Shown: piece by piece, positions 37,798-46,556 of the stretch
How the letters are laid out: every line of letters begins with the position of its first letter
Numbering within the stretch: position 1 is the stretch's first letter
DNA from: Pelagibius sp040217155
Lineage (GTDB): Bacteria; Pseudomonadota; Alphaproteobacteria; Kiloniellales; Kiloniellaceae
Direction: 5' to 3'
Assembly (NCBI GenBank): GCA_040217155.1
Contig: JAVJNS010000018.1
Span: 1 to 64,000, forward strand
Length of the DNA: 64,000 nucleotides
Position numbers and translations under genes: made by a program
The notes under the pieces: generated by a model
The model's database searches: none
What the model was told of the DNA's origin: nothing
The model's input: the letters and a program-made list of their open reading frames with translations, nothing else

Positions 37798-38523
37798 TCA
37801 GGGAAGAAGCTGGCGCAGGCTGTCAGCCTGGACGTTGGAGAACCTGCGGTCGATGACGATCGACTTGGGTGTCGCGCCCGCCGCGTAGTAGGACTCGTTG
37901 AGAGACTTGCGCGTGAATATCTTGGCGCCTTCCAGGGCGCCCCCACCGAACAGGCCGACCGATTTTGAGAAAGCGTAGATGTCGGACGTCAGGTCGGTGC
38001 TGCGCGAGGCCTCGACGCCGCGGCCGAGCGGTCCGACGGAGATGCTGGCATCGGCCCCCAGCTTGAATTCGCTGGACAGCATGGCGTCCACCGCCTTGTC
38101 GCTCATCAGGACGAAGACAGTTTCCTTCACTTCGCCGCCGATCTGCAGCCCTATGGAGCCGGCGCCAAGGGTGTAAAAAGCAGGGGCCGACCAACTGCCG
38201 TCGGTGCCGCGCGCCAGGAACACCCCGGAGCCGCCTTCGGCACCGAGAATGAACCCACCCTTCACCAACTGCGGCACGATGTAGATGCCCTTTGCGGCCC
38301 TGATATAGTCGGTCAGACGGAAGAAGTCCTTATCGGCCATCAAACGGTCGACCGTGAGGCGGGCCTCGGTGACCAGGGCTTCCGACTCGGATTCAGCCTG
38401 TGCGGTCGTGCTGCCCAAAGCGCCCAGCAGCAGCGCGGGAGCAAGCAGGGCAGCGGAGAGAAGCGTGGCGGCTCGGCGCCGGGCGCTCGGGAATCGGCTG
38501 CGGTGGATCGCTGAACCAGTCAT
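37798..38523 (-). CDS. Exported SYLF (YSC84/DUF500) domain lipid-binding protein
   Basis: 241 residues from an ATG with AGGAAGG upstream. A signal peptide occupies about 1-43 (hydrophobic about 20-38, cleavage near TAQA). The SYLF domain follows: AAKGIYIVPQLVKGGFILG (about 79-97), SGVFLARGTDGSWSAPAFY, and the C-terminal DIYAFSKSVGLFGGGALEG. The eukaryotic members bind phosphoinositides; bacterial ones are periplasmic or outer-membrane linked with unknown role. Confidence 0.85.
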   Translation of the reverse strand: MTGSAIHRSRFPSARRRAATLLSAALLAPALLLGALGSTTAQAESESEALVTEARLTVDRLMADKDFFRLTDYIRAAKGIYIVPQLVKGGFILGAEGGSGVFLARGTDGSWSAPAFYTLGAGSIGLQIGGEVKETVFVLMSDKAVDAMLSSEFKLGADASISVGPLGRGVEASRSTDLTSDIYAFSKSVGLFGGGALEGAKIFTRKSLNESYYAAGATPKSIVIDRRFSNVQADSLRQLLP

Positions 38524-38674
38524 GAAAATACCTTCCTGCGATGGTTTTGCTTGGGGCTTGCCGAATAGTTGGGGTCCGTCATGGCGCGCTGGAGGCAAAG
38601 AGTGCAGTCGTGTTCGGCTTTTGTCGGCAAGAGCCGATTCGACCGAACGACCCCTCTGTCGCATCGTTATTCCT

Positions 38675-39322
38675 TCAAGCCATCACATGGGCGCGCCCAT
38701 TCACCAATGCAATACGCCAGGTGCCGCCCAACCGCTTCTCTTCCGGCGCGTTTTGTGCCGCGAAATGGTCCAGACGGGTAAGCGCGCAGTTATCGACGGA
38801 GAAGGCCAGCGCTTGCTCGGGCGTGAGGCCGAGAGCATGGCCCAGGGCCGCCCGAATGGGCCCCCCGTGGCTGACACAGACGATATTGCGCCCCGCGTAG
38901 CGGCGGGTGAGGTCGTCGACAGCTTCCGCTACGCGCGCGCTGACGGCGTTGAAGCTCTCGCCGCCCGGCGGCACCTCCTCCGCCGGCGCCAGCCAGAAAT
39001 GATGCCAGGCGTCGCTGCGCTGCGCCGCCAGTTCGGCGTGGGTCAGGCCCTGCCACTCACCGAAATCCTGCTCCGCCAGGCGGATGTCGACCTCAAAATC
39101 CGCTGGCGCCGCGCGATGGTGCCGCGCGATCGCCGCGGCCGTCGCGCGGGTTCGGCTGAGCTGCGTTACGACCCATACAGCTGAGTCGGGCAGTTCGTCC
39201 GCCAGTCCGCGAAACACCGCCTCGTCGCCGCAGTCACAAGGCACGTCCTGGCAGCCATAGATGCGGCCGTCATGTCCGGTGACCGGGGCGTGGCGGACCC
39301 ACCACCAAGACGTTGTCGTCAA
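38675..39322 (-). CDS. Histidine phosphatase family protein (CobC-like alpha-ribazole phosphatase)
   Basis: 215 residues from a TTG that overlaps the cobS stop (TTGA), with GGGAG nine bases upstream. The catalytic His is in WVRHAPVTGHDGRIYG (about 8-23), slightly unlike the common RHG/RHE form. The second His is in VCVSHGGPIRAALG (about 158-171). Its coupling to cobS suggests alpha-ribazole-5-phosphate dephosphorylation, the CobC step of cobalamin nucleotide-loop assembly, though the family is broad. Confidence 0.82.
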   Translation of the reverse strand: MTTTSWWWVRHAPVTGHDGRIYGCQDVPCDCGDEAVFRGLADELPDSAVWVVTQLSRTRATAAAIARHHRAAPADFEVDIRLAEQDFGEWQGLTHAELAAQRSDAWHHFWLAPAEEVPPGGESFNAVSARVAEAVDDLTRRYAGRNIVCVSHGGPIRAALGHALGLTPEQALAFSVDNCALTRLDHFAAQNAPEEKRLGGTWRIALVNGRAHVMA

Positions 39323-40128
39323 GCGCCGACTCCCGAACAGATAACCAACAGCACTGCTGCCTCGCCGAGCTGCTGAGCCGCGCCGAGGACGTCGCCGGTC
39401 ACCCCGCCGATCTGGCGGCGCGCCTGCAGTGCCATGCCGCACTGCAGGGTGCCACAGGCGAGGATCGCCACAAAGGCAACGGCGAGGTCGAGCAGCAACA
39501 GCATCGCCGCCACCCCGATCAACAGGGCGGTAATGGCATCGGTCATGCTGGGGCGGCCGGTGGCCGCCGCCAGCCCGTCGCTGCGCGCCGGCGGCAGGAT
39601 CCACATCAGCGGCGCCAGACCGGCCCGGGACAGCGCATGGGCGGCGATCAGCGCGCTCGCGGCCAGGCCTGGCTCGGCGATCGCCGCGAGGCTGCCGCCG
39701 CGTGCCGCCGTGACCAGGATCAGCGCCACCACGCCGTAGGTGCCGATGTGGCTGTCGCGCATTATGGCCAGCTTCCGCGATCGATCCGGCCCGCCGCCGA
39801 AGCCGTCGGCGACATCGGCCAGGCCGTCTTCATGCAAGGCGCCCGTCACCAGAAGGGATACTGACAGGGCCGCCAAGGCGGCCGCGAAGGGCGGCAGCGC
39901 CAGCCATTCCGCTACGGCGAAGGCGGTGGCGGCCAGGGCTCCGATTCCCAGGCCGATCAGAGGATAGCAGCGTGCCGCATGGGAGGTTTCAGCTGCACCA
40001 ATTGGCTTTTTCTGGTCCGCCGCTGCCCCGCCGAGTGGCAGGCGCGTCAACAGGCGCCCGGCACCCAACAGGTCGCTGAGCCAGGCTCGTGGCGCCCAGG
40101 GGGAGGAGGAGGAGAGGGAGAAGAGCAT
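39319..40128 (-). CDS. cobS: Adenosylcobinamide-GDP ribazoletransferase (cobalamin-5-phosphate synthase)
   Basis: 269-residue inner-membrane protein with several hydrophobic segments. The conserved acidic motif is ALHEDGLADVADGFGGG (about 96-112), followed by MRDSHIGTYGVVAL (about 123-136). It joins adenosylcobinamide-GDP and alpha-ribazole (phosphate) to form cobalamin. Start ATG at 40128; the frame extends to 40458 but overlaps cobT antisense. Divergent from cobT over 140 bp; no B12 riboswitch is seen there. Confidence 0.9.
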   Translation of the reverse strand: MLFSLSSSSPWAPRAWLSDLLGAGRLLTRLPLGGAAADQKKPIGAAETSHAARCYPLIGLGIGALAATAFAVAEWLALPPFAAALAALSVSLLVTGALHEDGLADVADGFGGGPDRSRKLAIMRDSHIGTYGVVALILVTAARGGSLAAIAEPGLAASALIAAHALSRAGLAPLMWILPPARSDGLAAATGRPSMTDAITALLIGVAAMLLLLDLAVAFVAILACGTLQCGMALQARRQIGGVTGDVLGAAQQLGEAAVLLVICSGVGA

Positions 40129-40268
40129 AGTCTGTCGCTTATCCGCTGGTCGGGGTCGTGTCGCAAAAAACGCCCCCGCGCTCGGTTTGCCTTCATGTAT
40201 CAGACGGTTATAAGACAAGTTGCCTTTCGGCCCAATGCCGTGGGGTGTGTCAGGGGAGAATTTTCGAG

Positions 40269-41303
40269 ATGATGGCCGCCGAAGACTTAGGAAGCCTGGA
40301 TGAAATTCGCGATCTGCTGAAGGCTCTGCCGCAGGCCGACGAGGAAGCTGCGGAGATCGCGCGGGAACGCCAGGCGCAGCTGACCAAGCCTGCGGGTTCA
40401 CTCGGTCGGCTTGAGGAAATGGCGGTTTGGCTCGCGACATGGCAGGGCCGCAACCCACCCTCTGTCGAGCGGCCCTATACCGCCGTCTTCGCCGGAAATC
40501 ACGGCATCGCCAGTAAGGGCGTCTCAGCCTATCCGGCCGAGGTCACCGCCCAGATGGTGCAGAATTTCATCGATGGTGGTGCCGCCGTGAACCAGCTCTG
40601 CAGTCTCGCCAATGCCGACTTGAGGGTCTACGAGATGGCGCTGGAGGAGCCGACCGGCGACATCTCCGAAGGGCCGGCCATGGACGAGGCGGACTGCGTC
40701 GGGGCCATGGCCTACGGCATGATGGCGGTGGAAAGCGGCATAGACGTGCTGTCGCTCGGTGAGATGGGCATCGGCAACACCACGGCCGCCGCAGCGCTCT
40801 GCAATGGGCTCTTTGGCGGTGAAGCTTCCGACTGGGTCGGCCCCGGTACGGGAATTGACGAGTCGCGCCGGACCGAGAAGTCGGCTTTGGTGACCCAGGC
40901 GGTGCAATTGCACAGCGCGGCGCTGAAAGACCCGCTGCAGGTGCTCCGCTGCCTCGGCGGCCGGGAGTTGGCGGCGATTGCCGGTGCCATCCTGGCGGCC
41001 CGCATGGCGCGAACGCCGGTGGTCCTGGACGGTTACGCCTGCACGGCGGCCGCGGCCGTTCTGTTTGCATTGGATTCTCGCGCCTTGGATCACTGTCTGG
41101 TTTCTCATATGTCCGCCGAGCCTGGGCACAAGCGGTTGTTGGCGCGGATTGGCAAGCGACCGCTGATCGATCTCGACATGCGTCTGGGCGAAGCCTCGGG
41201 GGCGATGCTTGCGGTGTTGCTGCTGAAGGCCGCCGTTGCCTGCCACAACGGTATGGCCACGTTCGCCGAGGCCGGAGTCTCGGGCCCCGACGAAGAAGCC
41301 TGA
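40269..41303 (+). CDS. cobT: Nicotinate-nucleotide-dimethylbenzimidazole phosphoribosyltransferase
   Basis: 344 residues from MMAAEDLGSLDEIRD with GGGGAG upstream. It makes alpha-ribazole phosphate from the lower-ligand base and nicotinate mononucleotide. Signatures: KPAGSLGRLEEMAVWLA (about 41-57), FAGNHGIASKGVSAYP (about 75-90), GEMGIGNTTAAAAL (about 165-178) and the C-terminal FAEAGVSGPD whose Glu is the catalytic base (about 331-340). It completes, with cobS and the phosphatase, nucleotide-loop assembly. Confidence 0.94.
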   Translation: MMAAEDLGSLDEIRDLLKALPQADEEAAEIARERQAQLTKPAGSLGRLEEMAVWLATWQGRNPPSVERPYTAVFAGNHGIASKGVSAYPAEVTAQMVQNFIDGGAAVNQLCSLANADLRVYEMALEEPTGDISEGPAMDEADCVGAMAYGMMAVESGIDVLSLGEMGIGNTTAAAALCNGLFGGEASDWVGPGTGIDESRRTEKSALVTQAVQLHSAALKDPLQVLRCLGGRELAAIAGAILAARMARTPVVLDGYACTAAAAVLFALDSRALDHCLVSHMSAEPGHKRLLARIGKRPLIDLDMRLGEASGAMLAVLLLKAAVACHNGMATFAEAGVSGPDEEA

Positions 41304-41369
41304 CCCGCTCCCGCGTCGCTGCGCATCCTGGAGTCTTGCCTTTCCGGCGCTCACGGCCAAACTCTAGCC

Positions 41370-42773
41370 ATGCCTGAACGACACCCCCTGACACCGCGGG
41401 GCGCCACCCCCCACCAAGGCCGGTTGCGGTTGCAGACCCTGGTGCTGATTCGCTGGATCGCCCTGCTGGGACAGGCGACGACCCTGGCAGTGGTCTATTT
41501 CGGGCTGGGCTATCCAATTCCCTTCATTCCCGCAGCGGCAGTTATCACGGTTTCAGGTGCCCTCAATGTGCTGATCTCCATTGTGCGCCCGACGGCGACC
41601 TGGGTCAGCGATCACGAGGCGTTCTGGAACCTCTGCTTTGACATGTTGCTGCTGGCGGCCCTGCTTGGCCTTACCGGCGGGCTGCAGAACCCGTTCTCGA
41701 TCCTGATGCTGGCACCGGTGGTGATTTCGGGCTGGGCGCTCTCACGGCGCGCCACGCTGATCCTTTCCACCATGGCGGTCGGGCTGGTCTCGGTCCTGGC
41801 CTTCTGGCACTTGCCGCTACCTTGGCCGCAGAGCGGGATCCTACTGTCGCCGATCTATATCGCTGGCGTTTGGACGGCGCTGGTCATCGCCGTGATCTTC
41901 ATCGCTTCTTATGTTTCCTCGGTGGCTAAAGAGAGTCAGCGCATGTCCCGGGCCCTGGCGGCCTCACAGTTCGCCCTGGCGCGCGAGCAGCAGCTTTCCG
42001 CTCTGGGCGGCCTTGCCGCCGCCGCGGCACACGAACTGGGTACACCGCTGGGCACCATCGCGGTCGTGGCGCGCGAACTGCAGCGCGAGTTGCCGGCCGA
42101 CTCACCGCTGCGCGATGATGTAGAACTGCTGCATGCCGAATCGTTGCGTTGCCGGTCGATCCTCGCCGGCCTCGCGGAACATCCTTCGGGCGACGCCGGG
42201 TCGCCTTATCACCAGCTGCCGATGGCGGCCTTAGTGGAGGCCGCCGCAGCGCCGCACCAGCGCGAGGGTGTTGAAATTTCATTCAGCGCGGGGCCGGCGA
42301 TCGACAGTTCGGCGCCTCAGCCGACAGTGGCACGCAATGCCGAAGTCTTGCACGGCGTCGGCACGATTATCCAGAACGCCGTGCAGTTTGCCCGACATCA
42401 GGTGCTGATCGACGTGACCTGGGACGAGGAGTCTGTGATGTTGCGAATTGCCGACGATGGACCGGGCTTCGATGTTACGGTCCTCAGCCGCCTGGGTGAA
42501 CCATACTACTCTACCGGCCCCCGCTCGCGTCGGCGCGGTGAAGAACAGCACATGGGGCTCGGTATTTTCATCGCCCGTACGCTTCTGTCACATCACGGCG
42601 CGACCCTGGAGTTTTCCAACGACCTCTCTGGTGGTGCGGTTGTGGAAGTCCGCTGGCCGCGCAGCAGTCTTGAGGTCGAGAAGACGATCGGCCACGCCGC
42701 AGCAGACGGGACAACGCCGCCGCCGACTTTCGACAGCCAGACCGCTCTCTCCCAGCGAAGGAAAAAGGCATGA
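41370..42773 (+). CDS. actS: Redox-sensing histidine kinase, ActS/RegB/PrrB family
   Basis: 467 residues. Six hydrophobic segments (about 23-180) hold the quinone-binding motif GGLQNPF (103-109). The phosphorylated His221 is in AAAAHELGTPLGTIA. Cys261 lies exactly 40 residues further (LRCRSIL), the spacing of the redox-active Cys in RegB. The ATPase has IIQNAVQFA and ADDGPGFD, then GLGIFIARTLL. It signals the quinone pool and aerobic/anaerobic state to ActR. actR follows after 31 bp. Confidence 0.93.
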   Translation: MPERHPLTPRGATPHQGRLRLQTLVLIRWIALLGQATTLAVVYFGLGYPIPFIPAAAVITVSGALNVLISIVRPTATWVSDHEAFWNLCFDMLLLAALLGLTGGLQNPFSILMLAPVVISGWALSRRATLILSTMAVGLVSVLAFWHLPLPWPQSGILLSPIYIAGVWTALVIAVIFIASYVSSVAKESQRMSRALAASQFALAREQQLSALGGLAAAAAHELGTPLGTIAVVARELQRELPADSPLRDDVELLHAESLRCRSILAGLAEHPSGDAGSPYHQLPMAALVEAAAAPHQREGVEISFSAGPAIDSSAPQPTVARNAEVLHGVGTIIQNAVQFARHQVLIDVTWDEESVMLRIADDGPGFDVTVLSRLGEPYYSTGPRSRRRGEEQHMGLGIFIARTLLSHHGATLEFSNDLSGGAVVEVRWPRSSLEVEKTIGHAAADGTTPPPTFDSQTALSQRRKKA

Positions 42774-42804
42774 GCAACGCATGTATGGTAGAAAGGAGCG
42801 CTGC

Positions 42805-43392
42805 ATGACCGGCCAGCCGGGCGCCACGGAGTCTGAGCAGAGCACCGCTGACTTGCACGAGGCGGAATCGCGCGGTCTGTTGATTGTCGATGACGATCAA
42901 CGCTTCTGTGATCGGCTGGCGCGGGCCATGGAGCGTCGTAATTTCACCGTGCATACAGCCTACAGCGTTACTGAAGGACTGGCCTTGGCGGGCCGCCTGG
43001 CGCCGAACTATGCGGTGGTGGATCTGCGCCTAGACGATGGTTCTGGGCTGGAGGTGGTTCAGGCGCTGCGTGAAGCGCGCGAAGATGCCCGCATCATCGT
43101 GTTGACCGGCTACGGCAACATCGCCACGGCGGTGGCGGCGGTGAAAGCGGGTGCGACCGATTATCTCCCCAAGCCGGCAGATGCCGACCAGGTCGAAGCG
43201 GCGCTGCTGGAACGTGGCGCGGCGTTGCCGCCGCCGCCCTGCAATCCGATGTCCGCCGATCGCGTGCGCTGGGAGCACATCCAGCGGGTCTATGAGCAGT
43301 GCGATCGCAATGTCTCGGAAACGGCGCGTCGCCTGCGCATGCACAGACGCACGTTGCAGCGCATTTTGGCGAAGTACGCGCCGCGCAATTGA
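42805..43392 (+). CDS. actR: Redox response regulator, ActR/RegA/PrrA family
   Basis: 195 residues from an ATG with AAAGGAG upstream. The receiver domain has the acidic pair LLIVDDDQ (about 25-32), the phosphorylation site Asp73 in VVDLRLDDGSG, and Lys in YLPKPAD. The C-terminus carries a Fis-type helix-turn-helix (NVSETARRLRMHRRTLQRIL, about 170-189), nearly invariant in RegA proteins. It controls respiration, carbon and nitrogen genes in response to redox state. Confidence 0.94.
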   Translation: MTGQPGATESEQSTADLHEAESRGLLIVDDDQRFCDRLARAMERRNFTVHTAYSVTEGLALAGRLAPNYAVVDLRLDDGSGLEVVQALREAREDARIIVLTGYGNIATAVAAVKAGATDYLPKPADADQVEAALLERGAALPPPPCNPMSADRVRWEHIQRVYEQCDRNVSETARRLRMHRRTLQRILAKYAPRN

Positions 43393-43423
43393 CCGGTGCG
43401 GCGTCGATCTATTTGAGGTGAAA

Positions 43424-44716
43424 TCAGGCGCCGCTGGCAGGTTGCGGCTGGCCAGCTTGCTTGCGCTGGCGCGCCATGGCGGCACCCAGCCGCTGTGCAG
43501 CTTCTTCACGGGAGATCTTTTCTCTCAGCATATGATCCAGGAAATAGCCCTGGAACAGCGAGATGCCGAGTTCGTGACCCAGCTCGATCGCGTCGTCAGT
43601 CTCACAGCGCATCATGATGACGCGGCGCGGGTTGGTCGACTTGATCGCCTCTCGCAGCCGCTCTCCGTCCTTGCCTTCCATTTGTTGGCGCAGCTGCGGG
43701 GTCCAGTGCAGCTTGACCAACTCGAAACCCAGACTTTTGCGGTCCACATAGGGCAGCGACAGCGTCGTCAGTCCGTCGAGGCAAATGCGATAACCGCGGT
43801 CGAGCAGGAACTCGCGGACAAAGAGGAAGCGAGCGAAGTCGGCAAAAACATCAATCTTCTGCAACTCGATCACAATGGTGTTGCGGCGCTCCGTGTCGAG
43901 CACCGCGTCGAACTCCAGGAAGCGCGGCGACAGAATGCTGGCGATGTTGATGTTGAGGCTGAATGAACGCTTGAGCGTTGAATCGTCGTTCTTGCTCAAC
44001 CAAGCCAACATGCGCTCATCGAGCTTGGTCGTCAGGTACTGAAACAGCCAGCGGTCCGAAAAAAGGTTCTGGTCCGGCATCAGCGTCTGGCGCAGCGCCC
44101 CAATGGAGGTGAAGAGTTCGTAAAAAAGTGGTTTCGGACGACCGTCATCGCCGACTTCACAGATCGCCTGACGGCTGGTCATGGATGACAGGTCGGCCTG
44201 TGCGATGGCCTTCTCGATGGTTGCGAGGTTTGTGAGGTCGAGCGGTTTGCCGGCGCCATCTCCTTTCCCCGCGGTGCGCGCCTTGGTGTCCCGCTCGGCG
44301 CGGGCCTGGACCAGTGATTCGACGCATTCGACGGCCTCGCCGAACTGGTCGTCAAGATCGAAGTATGTATAGAAATCATGCTGTGCTTCATCGCCGGAAG
44401 CGAAGAAGGGGTCGTTCTTCAGGACCTCGCAGACTCGAGCCAGCACCGCGTCTAAGTTGGTCAGAGCTGTGCGCGGATAAACGATGAAGAGATCTTGGTT
44501 GAAAAGCGGAAAGAGGCTGGCGTCAAATTTCTTGGCTTCACGCGCCACCATTGTGCGCACGACGTGAACACACTCCGGCAGATGCTGGAAGGTGAACAGC
44601 TTCGAGAGGTGGATCCAGACGGCGAAGTATTGGCTGCCCGTCCGCTCCAGCCGCTTGATATGGTTCAGGAGCCCCTGCTCCTGCAATCTCGGCTGTTGGC
44701 TGGATCCTGACGACAT
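43424..44716 (-). CDS. Degenerate EAL-domain-like protein, probably non-catalytic
   Basis: 430 residues, no signal peptide or membrane segment. The C-terminal half resembles the EAL barrel: LNIN (about 254), ELQK where ELTE is expected (about 284), CLDG in place of DDFG (about 313), and QGYFLD where QGYYF/Y is usual (about 389). The EAL motif itself seems replaced by ELF (FYELFTSI, about 200). With metal ligands missing, cyclic-di-GMP hydrolysis is unlikely; a regulatory or binding role is more probable. The N-terminal 180 residues match nothing I recognise. It converges on actR. Confidence 0.75.
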   Translation of the reverse strand: MSSGSSQQPRLQEQGLLNHIKRLERTGSQYFAVWIHLSKLFTFQHLPECVHVVRTMVAREAKKFDASLFPLFNQDLFIVYPRTALTNLDAVLARVCEVLKNDPFFASGDEAQHDFYTYFDLDDQFGEAVECVESLVQARAERDTKARTAGKGDGAGKPLDLTNLATIEKAIAQADLSSMTSRQAICEVGDDGRPKPLFYELFTSIGALRQTLMPDQNLFSDRWLFQYLTTKLDERMLAWLSKNDDSTLKRSFSLNINIASILSPRFLEFDAVLDTERRNTIVIELQKIDVFADFARFLFVREFLLDRGYRICLDGLTTLSLPYVDRKSLGFELVKLHWTPQLRQQMEGKDGERLREAIKSTNPRRVIMMRCETDDAIELGHELGISLFQGYFLDHMLREKISREEAAQRLGAAMARQRKQAGQPQPASGA

Positions 44717-44977
44717 GTTCCCAGACGGCTCCAAAAATTGACAATTCGTCCGCTCAGTTTCTTATTGGAGAATAGTAACCTAGCGATTTCAATTTGGTTA
44801 AAACCTCCTTTGTAACAGGTCAGGAGGGGCGTATTTCTTAGTGAATCTGACGGGCCCGTGGTTTTTCTTGCCTGCCCCTGCGCGATCCAGTAGGCCAAAT
44901 GTATAAGACAGAGGCCAATTGAGCGTCCGGCGCTGTTTGCCGGAGAATTGTCTTAAATATCTTGCTCGACAATGGAG

Positions 44978-44993
44978 GCCGGCGTAGGCCGGC
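44978..44993 (+). promoter_or_regulatory. hldE: Hairpin between the Shine-Dalgarno and start codon of hldE
   Basis: GGAGG (44974-44978) lies 23 nt before the ATG at 45002, too far for normal initiation. GCCGGC-GTAG-GCCGGC (44978-44993) in between is a perfect 6-bp hairpin with a tetraloop. If folded, it leaves 8 nt between stem and ATG, giving an effective optimal spacing. This is inferred from sequence only. Confidence 0.45.
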
Positions 44994-45001
44994 AGACAAG
45001 C

Positions 45002-46534
45002 ATGGTCAGTGATTCGCAAAAGCAGGATGCGGCTCGAATCGACTTGGATCGCGCCGACCTGGCGGCCGCTGTCGAGCGTCTGTCCGGCGTGCGGGTTCTG
45101 GTGCTGGGGGACATTATGCTGGACCGTTTTATCTATGGCTCGGTCGAGCGCATCTCCCCGGAGGCGCCGATTCCGGTGCTTCGCATCGGGCAGGAAACCG
45201 CCATGCTCGGCGGCGCAGGCAACGTGCTGCGCAATCTGGCTGCCCTGGGTGCGCGGCCGCAGGGCATCGCCGTGGTCGGTGACGACGCCGCCGGCGCGGA
45301 GGTCGAGGGGCTGGCGCGCAGGTTCCTGGAAGCAGTCGGCGGTGCGATCGACCTGATCCACATGCCCGGTTGCCGCACCACGATCAAGGACCGCTTCATC
45401 TCCGCCGGCCAGCAACTCTTGCGGGTCGATCGCGATCCGCAAGCCGGTCCGAATTTTGAGACGGAAGAGCGCATCAAGGGCGCGGCTGTGGCGGCGTTGG
45501 AGAATGTATCCGCGGTTATTCTCTCCGACTATGGCAAGGGTCTGTTGAGCGACGGGCTGGTCGCCGCCGTCGTGGAAGCCGCCGCGCGTCGGGGCTGCCC
45601 GGTGGTCGTCGATCCCAAGGGCCGCGACTTCGCCCGCTATCGTGGCGCTTCCTGGGTGACGCCCAACCGGCGCGAACTGCAAGAGGCCAGTGGCCTGCCC
45701 GCCGGGAGCGATGAGGAAGTCGCCGTGGCGGCGCGGCGGATTATCTCCGAGAGCGGGATTGCCGCGGTCCTAGCCACGCGCAGCGAACAGGGCATGTCAC
45801 TGGTCACCAGTCAATCAGGAAGCGGTGTCGACGCGGAAGCGACACACCTGCCGGCCGAGGCGCGTGAGGTCTATGATGTCTCCGGTGCCGGAGACACCGT
45901 GGTGGCAGCATTTGCGGCGGCGCTGGCGGCCGGCCTCGACGCGCCTACCGGGGCGCAGCTGGCCAACGTGGCCGCCGCGATCGTAATTGGTAAGCAGGGT
46001 ACTGCGGTGGCGAGCGCGGGGGAAATCCTGCATGCGCTGCATGCCTCTGAACTGCTCGCTGCCGAGGCCAAGGTGATCGACTTGGACAGCCTCGTCGACC
46101 AGGTGGCGCGGTGGCGCCGAGCGGGTTTGAAAGTCGGTTTCACGAACGGCTGTTTCGATCTTCTGCATCCGGGCCATATTTCCCTGCTTGAACAGGCGCG
46201 TGCGGCTTGCGACCACCTCGTTGTCGGCCTCAACAATGACGCTTCGGTGCGCCGCTTGAAGGGTGAAACCCGGCCGGTGCAGGGAGAGGCGGCGCGGGCG
46301 ACGGTATTGGCCTCGCTATCAGGCGTCAGCCGGGTAGTGGTCTTTGCGGAAGATACGCCACTGGCCTTGATCGAAGCACTGCGGCCTGACGTGCTGGTGA
46401 AAGGAGCCGACTACAGCCTGGAGGAAGTGGTCGGTGCCGAGATGGTTCAAGGGTATGGCGGCAAAGTGGTGCTCGCCGAGTTGTCGGCCGGACATTCAAC
46501 TACCGCCACAATTGGGCGTCTGGCGCGCGGCTGA
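45002..46534 (+). CDS. hldE: Bifunctional heptose-7-phosphate kinase / heptose-1-phosphate adenylyltransferase HldE
   Basis: 510 residues. The N-terminal ribokinase-fold domain shows VLGDIMLDRFIYG (about 37-49), AMLGGAGNVLRNLAALGA and the catalytic DVSGAGDTVVAAFAAALAAG (about 294-313). The C-terminal nucleotidyltransferase shows FTNGCFDLLHPGHISLLEQA (about 380-399) with the HxGH motif, and DVLVKGADYSLEEVVGAE. It makes ADP-D-glycero-beta-D-manno-heptose for LPS inner core. An ATG at 44972 is an alternative start. No other LPS genes are adjacent. Confidence 0.94.
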   Translation: MVSDSQKQDAARIDLDRADLAAAVERLSGVRVLVLGDIMLDRFIYGSVERISPEAPIPVLRIGQETAMLGGAGNVLRNLAALGARPQGIAVVGDDAAGAEVEGLARRFLEAVGGAIDLIHMPGCRTTIKDRFISAGQQLLRVDRDPQAGPNFETEERIKGAAVAALENVSAVILSDYGKGLLSDGLVAAVVEAAARRGCPVVVDPKGRDFARYRGASWVTPNRRELQEASGLPAGSDEEVAVAARRIISESGIAAVLATRSEQGMSLVTSQSGSGVDAEATHLPAEAREVYDVSGAGDTVVAAFAAALAAGLDAPTGAQLANVAAAIVIGKQGTAVASAGEILHALHASELLAAEAKVIDLDSLVDQVARWRRAGLKVGFTNGCFDLLHPGHISLLEQARAACDHLVVGLNNDASVRRLKGETRPVQGEAARATVLASLSGVSRVVVFAEDTPLALIEALRPDVLVKGADYSLEEVVGAEMVQGYGGKVVLAELSAGHSTTATIGRLARG

Positions 46535-46556
46535 AGCGCCGCAAATCAGCGCGTCA

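Noticed and set aside
40129..40268. Cobalamin riboswitch between cobS and cobT.
   Set aside because: Only 140 bp, and no B12-box-like element or long paired structure could be seen by eye.
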